Shown here: one piece after another, positions 55,478 to 62,998 of the stretch
How the letters are laid out: every line of letters starts with the position of its first letter
Position numbering within the stretch: position 1 is the first letter of the stretch
Origin: Pseudomonas sp. WS 5079
GTDB lineage: Bacteria > Pseudomonadota > Gammaproteobacteria > Pseudomonadales > Pseudomonadaceae
Assembly: GCF_012985465.1 (NCBI RefSeq)
Contig: NZ_JAAQWN010000002.1
Coordinates: 806,001 to 870,000 of the forward strand
Direction: 5' to 3'
DNA: 64,000 nt
Made by a program: the position numbers and the translations under genes
Notes under the pieces: model-generated
What the model saw: the letters and a program-made list of their open reading frames with translations, nothing else
Database searches by the model: none
Told to the model about the DNA's origin: nothing

Positions 55478-55938
55478 TCTTTGACCGGCTCACGGGCCAG
55501 GCGGTCGATCTCTTCGCGGAACTCGTTGAGGTCCTGGAAGCGTCGATACACCGAGGCGAAACGAATGTAGGCAACTTCGTCGAGCTTTTGCAGCTCGCCC
55601 ATCACCAGTTCTCCCACCACCAGGCTCTTGACCTCGCGCTCGCCAGTCGCGCGCAGCTTGTGCTTGATATGCGCCAGCGCCGCCTCCAGCCGCTCGACAC
55701 TCACCGGGCGTTTTTCCAGGGCGCGCTGCATACCGGCGCGCAATTTGTCTTCGTCAAAGGGCTGGCGGCTGCCGTCGGACTTGATCAGGCGTGGCAGTAC
55801 CAGTTCGGCGGTTTCGAAGGTGGTGAAACGTTCACCGCAGGCCAGGCATTCGCGCCGGCGACGTACTTGATCGCCCTCGGCGACCAGACGCGAGTCAATG
55901 ACCTTGGTGTCGTTGGCACCGCAGAAGGGACAGTGCAT
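55474..55938 (-). CDS. nrdR: NrdR, repressor of ribonucleotide reductase genes
   Basis: A 154-residue regulator: zinc ribbon with Cys3, Cys6 (MHCPFC) and Cys31, Cys34 ([14 protein letters not shown]), followed by an ATP-cone ([33 protein letters not shown]). It binds ATP/dATP and represses nrd operons at NrdR boxes. The ATG at 55938 fits; the frame to 55995 gives a spurious N-terminus. First gene of the nrdR-ribD-ribE-ribBA-ribH-nusB-thiL cluster. Confidence 0.96.
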   Translation of the reverse strand: MHCPFCGANDTKVIDSRLVAEGDQVRRRRECLACGERFTTFETAELVLPRLIKSDGSRQPFDEDKLRAGMQRALEKRPVSVERLEAALAHIKHKLRATGEREVKSLVVGELVMGELQKLDEVAYIRFASVYRRFQDLNEFREEIDRLAREPVKE

Positions 55939-56077
55939 GGTGGCAGGCAACAAAAAAAGGGAGGGCCATGGTAGCGCATCCCCGTGGCAAGACAAGCCAT
56001 AGCCTTTACGGTATATAGGCTGACTATTATGTTTCTTATGTTTAGTTCACGGATTTTTGCCCTTTTTGGAGCCGTAC

Positions 56078-56533
56078 ATGCCGTTACGACCGCTGGTTTT
56101 ACTCACAATGTTCAGTTTCCTGGTCGCGTGCAGCAGCGAAGCGCCAAAACCAGCGGCCCCGCAACCCACGCCGCAACAAGAGAAAAAAATCCCCGGCCAG
56201 GAACCGCTAGGGCCATTGCCGGCCTACCAGCGTGAAGTGAGCGGCACCCTCAACGGCGTACCGGCCGGCGCCGAAGTGGAACTGGCACTGCTGGTGATCG
56301 ACGACCGCAGCCGCCCGCAACAACTGCTGGCCAGCAGCGTGCTGATCGGCAACAACAAACCGCTGGCCTTTCGCCTGCGCTTCAACCCGCAAGCGTTCCC
56401 CGCCGGTGCCCGCGTTGAGCTGCGAGGGCGTGCCAGCCAGTCCGGGCAGTTGATCCTGCACCTGCCGGCGGTGCGCATCCAACAGCCGATCACCCAGACC
56501 ACCGGGCCGCTGCAACTCGTTCGCGCACCATGA
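56078..56533 (+). CDS. YbaY family lipoprotein
   Basis: A 151-residue lipoprotein: MPLRPLVLLTMFSFLVACSSEAPKP has the lipobox LVAC (Cys18) and then a Pro/Gln-rich linker (AAPQPTPQQEKKIPGQEP). The mature domain VSGTLNGVPAGAEVELALLVIDDRSRPQQLLASSVLIGN is the YbaY/DUF4156-like beta-sandwich seen in E. coli YbaY. Function unknown. GGAG precedes the ATG at 56078. Its stop overlaps the next start (ATGA). Confidence 0.85.
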   Translation: MPLRPLVLLTMFSFLVACSSEAPKPAAPQPTPQQEKKIPGQEPLGPLPAYQREVSGTLNGVPAGAEVELALLVIDDRSRPQQLLASSVLIGNNKPLAFRLRFNPQAFPAGARVELRGRASQSGQLILHLPAVRIQQPITQTTGPLQLVRAP

Positions 56534-57186
56534 CGCCACCGCTGCACCTGCAACGGGCCTTGAGCGAACTGATCGGCGACGCGCAACTGGTGCCCTGCCC
56601 GTTACCGGGCACCGACCTGTCGTTGTGGCTGCTGGACGCCGACAACATGGACCGCGCCTTCAGCCCCGAAGAAACTCGGCGCATCCTCCATGAGCCGCCC
56701 TACTGGAGCTTCTGCTGGGCCAGTGGCCTGGCACTGGCCCGCTACCTGGCCGCCAACCCCGAGTGGGTGGCGGGCAAGCGCGTCCTGGATTTTGGCGCCG
56801 GCTCCGGGGTGGCAGGGATTGCCGCCGTGAAAGCCGGCGCCCTGGAAGTGGTGGCTTGCGACCTCGACCCACTGGCACTGGGCGCCTGCCGTGCGAATGC
56901 GCAACTCAATGGCGTAACGCTGGGTTATTCGGCGGATTTTTTTGCCGAAGCCGATCGTTTCGACCTGATCCTGGTGGCCGACGTGCTGTACGACCGGGCG
57001 AACCTGCCGCTGCTGGATCAATTCCTCACACGCGGACGGCAAGCATTGGTCGCCGATTCGCGGGTACGCGATTTCCAACATCCCGATTACCAACGGCTGG
57101 GGATCCTCGAGGCGCTGACGCTGCCGGACCTGGCGGAGCCTTGGGAGTTTCGTAAAGTGAGTCTGTACCATTCGCGCAGGTCTTGA
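56530..57186 (+). CDS. class I SAM-dependent methyltransferase (ETF-beta methyltransferase-like)
   Basis: A 218-residue seven-strand methyltransferase. Motif I is VLDFGAGSGVAGIAAVKAG (Asp87-Gly94), motif II VVACDLDPLALGACRANAQLNG, and FDLILVADVLYDRANLPLL carries the D-V/L-Y element of METTL20/METTL21-type lysine methyltransferases. PPYWSFCWASGLALARYL before motif I is also typical. A protein substrate such as electron-transfer flavoprotein beta is likely but unproven. Coupled to the YbaY gene by a 4-base overlap. Confidence 0.85.
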   Translation: MTPPLHLQRALSELIGDAQLVPCPLPGTDLSLWLLDADNMDRAFSPEETRRILHEPPYWSFCWASGLALARYLAANPEWVAGKRVLDFGAGSGVAGIAAVKAGALEVVACDLDPLALGACRANAQLNGVTLGYSADFFAEADRFDLILVADVLYDRANLPLLDQFLTRGRQALVADSRVRDFQHPDYQRLGILEALTLPDLAEPWEFRKVSLYHSRRS

Positions 57187-57187
57187 G

Positions 57188-57216
57188 GCCATCGCCGGCA
57201 AGCCGGCGCCTACAAA
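57188..57216. repeat. single REP element
   Basis: GGCCATCGCCGGCAAGCCGGCGCCTACA, one REP copy of the GTAGGCGCCGGC type, directly after the methyltransferase stop. Confidence 0.7.
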
Positions 57217-57297
57217 GCCTGTTTGACCTGCCCACGCTTTCAGCCAACCCCACCAAGCCTTATAGTTGCCCCATTCCCGCTTTCTTCGAGATACCCC

Positions 57298-58170
57298 ATG
57301 AGTGAGCCCACGCCCTACATTTTCGATGTCACCACCGCCACCTTCGACCAGGCGGTCATCGAAAACTCGTTCCACAAACCCGTGCTGGTGGATTTCTGGG
57401 CCGAATGGTGTGCGCCGTGCAAGGCGTTGATGCCGTTGCTGGCGCAGATTGCCGAGAGTTATCAGGGCGAGTTACTGCTGGCCAAGGTCGATTGCGAAGC
57501 CGAGCAGGATATTGTCGCGCGCTTTGGCATTCGTAGCCTGCCGACCGTGGTGCTGTTCAAGGACGGCCAGCCGGTGGATGGGTTTGCCGGGGCCAAGCCC
57601 GAGTCTGAGATTCGCGCACTGCTGGAGCCCCATGTGCAGATGCCGCCACCGGCTGAGGCGGACCCGCTGGAACAGGCCCAGACGCTGTTTGCCGAAGGCC
57701 GGATCAGTGAGGCCGAGGCGGTGCTGGTGGCTTTGCTCGGTGAAGACAACACCAACGCCGCCGCGTTGATCCTTTACGCCCGCTGCCTGGCCGAGCGTGG
57801 CGAACTGGGCGAAGCGCAGGCCGTGCTCGATGCGGTCAAGAGCGACGCGCACAAGGCGGCCCTCGCCGGCGCCAAGGCACAGATCACTTTCCTGCGCCAG
57901 GCGGCCGACCTGCCGGACACCGCTGACCTCAAGGCACGCCTGGCGCAGAACCCGCAAGACGATGAAGCGGCGTATCAACTGGCCGTGCAGCAATTGGCCC
58001 GCCAGCAATACGACGCGGCGCTGGAAGGCTTGCTGAAGTTGTTTATCCGCAACCGCAGCTACAACGAAGGCCTGCCGCACAAGACGCTGCTGCAAGTGTT
58101 CGAGTTGCTGGGCAACGACCACCCGCTGGTCACGGTGTATCGCCGCAAGTTGTTCGCCGCGCTGTACTAA
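57298..58170 (+). CDS. cnoX: thioredoxin-TPR chaperedoxin CnoX/YbbN
   Basis: A 290-residue protein: an N-terminal thioredoxin domain (VLVDFWAEWCAPCKALMPLL, with Cys38 and Cys41) followed by TPR-like helices from ~120 to the end (EQAQTLFAEGRISEAEAVLVALLGEDNTNAAALILYARCLAERGELGEAQ). CnoX proteins hold unfolded proteins and hand them to GroEL/DnaK. E. coli CnoX lacks the full CxxC, but this protein has WCAPC and so may be redox-active as well. The ATG at 57298 is used; the longer frame to 57223 is not supported. Confidence 0.92.
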   Translation: MSEPTPYIFDVTTATFDQAVIENSFHKPVLVDFWAEWCAPCKALMPLLAQIAESYQGELLLAKVDCEAEQDIVARFGIRSLPTVVLFKDGQPVDGFAGAKPESEIRALLEPHVQMPPPAEADPLEQAQTLFAEGRISEAEAVLVALLGEDNTNAAALILYARCLAERGELGEAQAVLDAVKSDAHKAALAGAKAQITFLRQAADLPDTADLKARLAQNPQDDEAAYQLAVQQLARQQYDAALEGLLKLFIRNRSYNEGLPHKTLLQVFELLGNDHPLVTVYRRKLFAALY

Positions 58171-58511
58171 TCCGCGATCCAACTGTACTGCGGCGTATCC
58201 CCGCCGCTGGACACCTTCACCTTGGCGCTATGGCGCAAGCGCACTAGCAGGCGCTTGCCGGCCTGGGCGCTGCCGGCCAGCGCTTCGAGGCGATCCGACA
58301 ACTCCAACCCGCTGAGTTGCCCGGCCTCGCGCAGCAGGTCCTGGGCGGCCTGCCACAGGTTTTCATCCTGATTGGCCGGCGCAGCGGCGGGCACTGCATC
58401 CGGCGCCGGCGTGGCCGTCTGCAGGTGCACGCCCAACCGCGCCCAATCGCTGTCGTCCAGTTCCAGGGTCAAGTCCACGGGCAGCTCGCCGATGGTTCCA
58501 CGAATTCGCAT
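58167..58511 (-). CDS. conserved hypothetical protein
   Basis: A 114-residue soluble protein (MRIRGTIGELPVDLTLELDDSDWARLGVHLQ...) with an Ala/Pro-rich linker near 35-50 and a helical C-terminal part. No known domain. ATGs at 58514 and 58511 are equivalent choices. Its stop overlaps cnoX tail to tail by 4 bases, and it diverges from the zinc operon, so the Zur-like box at 58599 may affect both. Confidence 0.7.
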   Translation of the reverse strand: MRIRGTIGELPVDLTLELDDSDWARLGVHLQTATPAPDAVPAAAPANQDENLWQAAQDLLREAGQLSGLELSDRLEALAGSAQAGKRLLVRLRHSAKVKVSSGGDTPQYSWIAD

Positions 58512-58598
58512 CATTGCTCGTCCTCCAGCACTTTTCTGACGAGCATGCTCCCACGCGTCTTGCGCAACGCCAAGCAGAGGGTCAAACTCTCGGCACTT

Positions 58599-58620
58599 TT
58601 GTTATAAGATCACATAACAA
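58599..58620. promoter_or_regulatory. Zur-box-like operator
   Basis: TTGTTAT-N8-ATAACAA, a 7-base inverted repeat. Within it GTTATAAGATCAC (58601-58613) matches the Pseudomonas Zur pattern GTTATA-N-TATAAC at 11 of 13 positions. It lies 30 bases before the DUF2796 gene of the zinc operon. Confidence 0.65.
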
Positions 58621-58649
58621 AATCTTCATTCACGCCCTGGAGTCTCCCT

Positions 58650-59243
58650 ATGCGCCGCCTGTTGCTCGCTTTGCCGTTTGCCCTGTTGCCACTGGCCGCC
58701 CAGGCCGCCGACGAACATAACCACGATCATGACCATGAACATGGCAGCCTGGACGCCCACGAACACGGCGTTGGCCGCCTGAATGCGGTGCTGGACGGCA
58801 AGGCGCTGGAACTGGAGCTGGAAAGCCCGGCGATGAACCTGGTGGGTTTCGAACACCTGGCCACCACCAACGCCGACAAAGCCAAGGTCGCCGCCGCCCG
58901 CAAGCAGTTGGAACAACCGCTGGTGCTGTTCAGCCTGCCCAAGGCTGCCGGTTGCGTGGTCAGCACCCAGGAGCTGGAAAGCCCGCTGTTTGGCGACAAG
59001 CCAGACGATGATCATGACCACGCCACCGATGGCAAAGGCGCGGCCGCCCATGACCACGATCACAGTGAAATCCACGCTCACTACCAGTTCACCTGCGCCA
59101 ACCCCACTGCGCTGAAAAATCTCGACCTGGCGAACATCTTCAAGACCTTCCCCGCCACCCAGAAAATTCAGGTACAACTGATCGGCCCAAGCGGCCAGCA
59201 GGGTGTTGAAGCAACGGCGGCTGCCGCGACCCTGAAATTCTGA
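58650..59243 (+). CDS. DUF2796 (ZrgA-like) zinc-binding periplasmic protein
   Basis: A 197-residue exported protein: signal MRRLLLALPFALLPLAAQA, then a His/Asp-rich stretch (DEHNHDHDHEHGSLDAHEHG, ~21-40) and a second one near 120-145 (DDDHDHATDGKGAAAHDHDHSEIHAH), both suited to zinc binding. DUF2796 proteins resemble ZrgA of Vibrio and PA4063 of P. aeruginosa, which are induced by zinc starvation. It probably captures Zn2+ in the periplasm for the ABC system downstream. First gene behind the Zur-like box. Confidence 0.9.
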   Translation: MRRLLLALPFALLPLAAQAADEHNHDHDHEHGSLDAHEHGVGRLNAVLDGKALELELESPAMNLVGFEHLATTNADKAKVAAARKQLEQPLVLFSLPKAAGCVVSTQELESPLFGDKPDDDHDHATDGKGAAAHDHDHSEIHAHYQFTCANPTALKNLDLANIFKTFPATQKIQVQLIGPSGQQGVEATAAAATLKF

Positions 59244-59257
59244 CCCCACACGGTTGA

Positions 59258-59346
59258 TGTAGGAGCTGGCTTGCCTGCGATGGCATCGACGTGGTGTCAC
59301 TGATACACCGCGTCGGCTGCATCGCAGGCAAGCCAGCGCCCACAGG
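59258..59346. repeat. REPIN inside the zinc operon
   Basis: TGTAGGAGCTGGCTTGCCTGCGAT at 59258-59281 and the inverted GCATCGCAGGCAAGCCAGCGCCCACA to ~59344, between the DUF2796 gene and the ABC ATPase gene of the same operon. Confidence 0.88.
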
Positions 59347-59378
59347 TGACCGCGCTCTGCAGGTGATATTGAGTTCCC

Positions 59379-60089
59379 ATGACCCAAGCACTGATCGAAC
59401 TGTCCGACCTGGGCTTTAACTGGCCCGGTCACCCGCAGTTGCTGGACATCCCGGCGTTTCGCCTGGAGCCGGGGGAAACCCTGTTCCTCAAGGGCCCCAG
59501 CGGCAGCGGCAAAACCACCTTGCTCGGCCTGCTGGGCGGGGTGCAGACACCCAGCCGTGGCAGCATCCGCCTGCTGGGCCAGGAGTTGACCGACTTGTCG
59601 GCCGGCGCCCGTGATCGGTTTCGGGTCGACCACACCGGCTATATCTTCCAGCAGTTCAACCTGCTGCCGTTTCTCTCGGTCCGCGAGAACGTCGAACTGC
59701 CTTGCCACTTCTCCAAGCTGCGCGCGCAGCGGGCGATCCAGCGCCATGGCAGTGTCGACCAGGCCGCCGCGACCCTGCTCGCACACCTGGGTCTCAAGGA
59801 CCCGGACTTGCTCGGGCGCCGCGCCGATGCGCTGTCGATCGGCCAGCAACAACGGGTGGCCGCCGCCCGGGCATTGATCGGCCAGCCGGAACTGGTGATC
59901 GCCGACGAACCGACCTCGGCCCTGGACCACGACGCCCGGGAAGCCTTCCTTCAACTGTTGTTCGCCGAATGCCGCGAGGCGGGCGCCAGCCTGTTGTTCG
60001 TCAGCCATGACCAGAGCCTGGCTTCGCTGTTCGACCGCAACCTGTCGCTGGCCGAGCTCAATCGCGCCGCCACGCCGCTCGAGGTTTGA
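59379..60089 (+). CDS. ABC transporter ATP-binding protein, zinc-starvation operon
   Basis: A 236-residue MacB/LolD-type ATPase. Walker A is GPSGSGKTT (39-47), the signature LSIGQQQR starts at residue 152, and Walker B is LVIADEPTSALDHD. It pairs with the MacB/FtsX-like permease encoded one base downstream. In P. aeruginosa the same set (PA4063-PA4066) responds to zinc limitation. The exact cargo, zinc or a metallophore complex, is not known. Confidence 0.92.
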   Translation: MTQALIELSDLGFNWPGHPQLLDIPAFRLEPGETLFLKGPSGSGKTTLLGLLGGVQTPSRGSIRLLGQELTDLSAGARDRFRVDHTGYIFQQFNLLPFLSVRENVELPCHFSKLRAQRAIQRHGSVDQAAATLLAHLGLKDPDLLGRRADALSIGQQQRVAAARALIGQPELVIADEPTSALDHDAREAFLQLLFAECREAGASLLFVSHDQSLASLFDRNLSLAELNRAATPLEV

Positions 60090-60090
60090 G

Positions 60091-61356
60091 ATGTATTTGT
60101 TCCGTCTAGCCATGGCCAGCCTGGCAAACCGCCGCTTTACCGCGATCCTCACCGCCTTCGCCATCGCCCTGTCGGTGTGCCTGTTGTTGGCGGTAGAGCG
60201 CGTGCGTACCGAGGCCCGCGCCAGCTTTGCCAGCACCATCAGCGGCACCGACCTGATCGTCGGCGCCCGTTCCGGCTCGGTCAACCTGCTGTTGTACTCG
60301 GTATTTCGCATTGGCAACGCCACCAACAACATCCGCTGGGACAGCTTCGAGCACTTTGCCGCCAGCCCGCAGGTGAAATGGGCGATCCCCATGTCCCTCG
60401 GCGACTCCCATCGCGGCTACCGGGTGATGGGCACCACTCGGGCCTACTTCGAGCATTACCAGTACGGCCGCAAGCAAAACCTGCAATTGGCCAGTGGCCG
60501 CGCGTTTGATACCGACCCGTTTGAAGTGGTGCTCGGCGCCGAAGTGGCCGACGCCCTGCACTACACGCTCGGAGACAAGCTGGTGCTGGCCCACGGCGTG
60601 GCGGTGGTCAGCCTGGTCAAGCACGATGACAAGCCGTTCACCGTGGTCGGTATCCTGCAACGCACCGGCACCCCGGTGGACCGCACGCTGCACATCAGCC
60701 TCGGCGGCATGGAGGCGATCCACATCGACTGGCACAACGGCGTGCCGGCCCAGGGCAAGGGCCGGATCAGTGCCGACCAGGCGCGTAACATGGACCTCAC
60801 GCCGCAAGCCATCACCGCGTTTATGCTGGGGCTGAACAACAAGATTTCGACCTTTGCCCTGCAACGGCAGATCAACGAATTCCGTGGCGAGCCGATGCTG
60901 GCGATCCTCCCCGGCGTGGCCCTGCAAGAGCTGTGGAGCATGATGGGCACCGCCGAAAAAGCGCTGTTCGTGATCTCGCTGTTTGTCGTGCTGACCGGGT
61001 TGATCGGCATGCTCACCGCAATCCTCACCAGCCTCAACGAGCGCCGCCGGGAAATGGCGATCCTGCGCTCAGTGGGCGCACGGCCGTGGCACATTGCGAG
61101 CCTGCTGGTTTTCGAGGCGTTCGCCCTGGCACTGGCCGGAGTGGTCGCGGGGGTCGGCCTGCTGTATGTGTGCATCGCCGCGTCCCGTGGCTATTTGCAG
61201 GCCACTTACGGCCTGGACCTGCCGCTGGCGCTGCCCAGCCCGTATGAATGGACGCTGCTCGCCGGTATCCTGGCCGCTGCCCTGCTGATGGGCAGCGTGC
61301 CGGCCTGGCGCGCCTATCGCCAATCGTTGGCCGATGGTCTGTCGATCCGTTTATGA
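60091..61356 (+). CDS. FtsX/MacB-like ABC permease, zinc-starvation operon
   Basis: A 421-residue permease with one N-terminal membrane helix (FTAILTAFAIALSVCLLLAV), a large periplasmic domain (~40-285) and three C-terminal helices, the MacB/LolC layout; the C-terminal ILTSLNERRREMAILRSVGARPWHIASLLVFEAFALALAG is the FtsX coupling region. The periplasmic part holds several His residues but no His-rich run. The ATG at 60091 lies one base after the ATPase stop; the upstream frame to 60007 overlaps it. Confidence 0.92.
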   Translation: MYLFRLAMASLANRRFTAILTAFAIALSVCLLLAVERVRTEARASFASTISGTDLIVGARSGSVNLLLYSVFRIGNATNNIRWDSFEHFAASPQVKWAIPMSLGDSHRGYRVMGTTRAYFEHYQYGRKQNLQLASGRAFDTDPFEVVLGAEVADALHYTLGDKLVLAHGVAVVSLVKHDDKPFTVVGILQRTGTPVDRTLHISLGGMEAIHIDWHNGVPAQGKGRISADQARNMDLTPQAITAFMLGLNNKISTFALQRQINEFRGEPMLAILPGVALQELWSMMGTAEKALFVISLFVVLTGLIGMLTAILTSLNERRREMAILRSVGARPWHIASLLVFEAFALALAGVVAGVGLLYVCIAASRGYLQATYGLDLPLALPSPYEWTLLAGILAAALLMGSVPAWRAYRQSLADGLSIRL

Positions 61357-61367
61357 GGAAGGCTTTG

Positions 61368-61886
61368 ATGCGCCGTGCCCTGCTTGCGCTGTTATTGATG
61401 GCGGCCCTGCCCGCCTGGGCCGAGGCGCCCCGGGACTTGTCGTGGCAAGAAATGATTCCGCCGGATGCGCCGGTGGAAGTGCCGAATATGACGCCGCTGC
61501 ACGACCTGTCGAACATGGCCGACGCCCTGTCGGCGGAAGCCGCGCCAGCGGCCAGGCAGGACTTGCCCAATGCGCCAGTGGTGGCCACGCTGAACGGCCA
61601 GCATATCCGCCTGCCGGGTTATATCGTGCCGCTGGAGGTCAGCGAGGCAGGCCGCACCACCGAGTTCCTGCTGGTACCGTACTTCGGCGCCTGCATCCAT
61701 GTGCCGCCACCGCCGTCGAACCAGATCGTGCATGTGCGCAGCGAGATCGGCGTGAAGCTGGAAGAGCTGTACCAGCCGTACTGGATCGAAGGGCAGATGC
61801 AGGTCAAGCCGTCCACCAGCGAATTGGCAGATGCTGGCTATCAGATGGAGGCCGAGAAGATCTACATCTATGAGTTGCCGGAATAG
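61368..61886 (+). CDS. DUF3299 periplasmic protein
   Basis: A 172-residue exported protein: signal MRRALLALLLMAALPAWA, then a DUF3299 domain (LNGQHIRLPGYIVPLEV...TEFLLVPYFGACIHVPPPPSNQIVHV, containing the one conserved Cys/His element). It is the last member of the zinc-starvation operon; its role is unknown. The ATG at 61368 has GAGGAAGG 5 bases upstream. An ATG at 61353 that overlaps the permease stop is an alternative start. Confidence 0.9.
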   Translation: MRRALLALLLMAALPAWAEAPRDLSWQEMIPPDAPVEVPNMTPLHDLSNMADALSAEAAPAARQDLPNAPVVATLNGQHIRLPGYIVPLEVSEAGRTTEFLLVPYFGACIHVPPPPSNQIVHVRSEIGVKLEELYQPYWIEGQMQVKPSTSELADAGYQMEAEKIYIYELPE

Positions 61887-61909
61887 CACCACCAATCAAA
61901 TGTGGGGCT

Positions 61910-62018
61910 TGTGTGGGAACGGGCTTGTCGGGTCGCCGCATCGCCGCGGTGGCGGTGGGTCAGCGACAAATGCAGCGACTGACAGTCTGCAATCGCGGGC
62001 AAGCCCGCGCCCACACTG
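61910..62018. repeat. REP pair, imperfect
   Basis: TGTGGGAACGGGCTTGTCGGGTCGCCGCATCG on the left, eroded, and AATCGCGGGCAAGCCCGCGCCCACA on the right (61991-62015). It lies between the DUF3299 gene and ompW. Confidence 0.75.
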
Positions 62019-62053
62019 TTGATTGGCGGCGGACTTGGCTGATCACCGTTTCA

Positions 62054-62067
62054 TTGAGCTGAGTCAA
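62054..62067 (+). promoter_or_regulatory. Anr/Fnr-like box of ompW
   Basis: TTGAGCTGAGTCAA matches the Anr consensus TTGAT-N4-ATCAA in 8 of 10 defined positions. A possible -10 (TACCAT, 62089-62094) lies about 22 bases downstream, which suits a class II activator site at -41.5. OmpW/OprG genes are known Fnr/Anr targets. Confidence 0.6.
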
Positions 62068-62132
62068 AAGCCCCGCCGCAGCGATCTTTACCATTGGACA
62101 CAGCCAACTAAAAACGTCCTTTGGAGCCACCC

Positions 62133-62831
62133 ATGCACAAGTCACTGCTCAGCGCTTCCCTCTTCGCGCTTGCACTCGCCGCCCCTCTCGCCCACGCCCA
62201 CGAAGCTGGCGACATCCTCGTTCGCGCCGGTGCCATCACCGTTAACCCAAAGGCCGACAGCGGCAGTGTCAAGGTTGACCAGGGTCCATTGGCCGGCACC
62301 AACCTGGGCGGCAAGGCGACCATGAGCAGCGACACGCAACTGGGCCTCAACTTCGCCTACATGCTGACCAACCACGTCGGTATCGAGCTGCTGGCGGCCA
62401 CGCCGTTCGAGCATGATGTGAAGATCAAGAACACCGCCCTCGGCGCCGCCAACGGCAAGCTCGGTACCCTCAAGCACCTGCCGCCAACCCTGAGCGTCGT
62501 GTACTACCCGCTGGACAGCAAGTCGGCGTTCCAGCCCTACGTCGGTGCCGGTATCAACTACACCTGGATCTATGACGAACACGTCGGCAGCCGCGCCCAG
62601 GGCGAAGGCTTCAGCAACTTCAAGGCCGAGAACTCCTGGGGTTGGGCCGCGCAGATCGGTGCGGACTACATGATCAACGACAAGTGGATGATCAACGGCC
62701 AGGTGCGCTACATCGACATCAGCACCAAAGCCACCGTGGACAACAACGCCCTGGCGGCGGGTACTCGTGCCAAGGTCAATGTGGACGTGGATCCAATGGT
62801 CTACATGGTCGGTATCGGCTACAAGTTCTAA
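62133..62831 (+). CDS. ompW: OmpW/OprG family outer-membrane protein
   Basis: A 232-residue eight-stranded barrel: signal MHKSLLSASLFALALAAPLAHA, then HEAGDILVRAGAITVNPKADSG, NFAYMLTNHVGIELLAATPFEHDV, FQPYVGAGINYTWIYDE, and the C-terminal VYMVGIGYKF with the barrel-assembly Phe. OmpW proteins pass small hydrophobic molecules sideways into the outer membrane; OprG is induced by low oxygen and iron. The Anr-like box at 62054 fits that. Monocistronic, followed by a nested REPIN. Confidence 0.94.
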   Translation: MHKSLLSASLFALALAAPLAHAHEAGDILVRAGAITVNPKADSGSVKVDQGPLAGTNLGGKATMSSDTQLGLNFAYMLTNHVGIELLAATPFEHDVKIKNTALGAANGKLGTLKHLPPTLSVVYYPLDSKSAFQPYVGAGINYTWIYDEHVGSRAQGEGFSNFKAENSWGWAAQIGADYMINDKWMINGQVRYIDISTKATVDNNALAAGTRAKVNVDVDPMVYMVGIGYKF

Positions 62832-62854
62832 ACCCGGCTTAATAAACGCCACAA

Positions 62855-62986
62855 AAAATGTGGGAGCTGGCTTGTGTAGGAGCTGGCTTGCCTGCGATAG
62901 CATCGCCTCGGTGTCTTTGATAGACCGAGGTGTCTGCATCGCAGGCAAGCCAGCTCCTACATAAGCCGAGCTTCCACATTTTTTTT
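62855..62986. repeat. nested REPIN: complete REPIN inserted in an older REP palindrome
   Basis: The outer arms AAATGTGGGAGCTGGCTT (62857-62874) and AAGCCGAGCTTCCACATTT (62963-62981) are inverted copies. Between them lies a whole REPIN (62875-62961) with arms TGTAGGAGCTGGCTTGCC and GGCAAGCCAGCTCCTACA. A- and T-runs at the ends could let it act as a bidirectional terminator for the convergent ompW and RmlD-like genes. Confidence 0.85.
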
Positions 62987-62998
62987 GCGTTCTGTCAG

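Noticed and set aside
58626..60392. 588-codon minus-strand frame opposite the zinc operon
   Set aside because: Antisense to DUF2796 and ABC genes with clear motifs; it crosses a REPIN.
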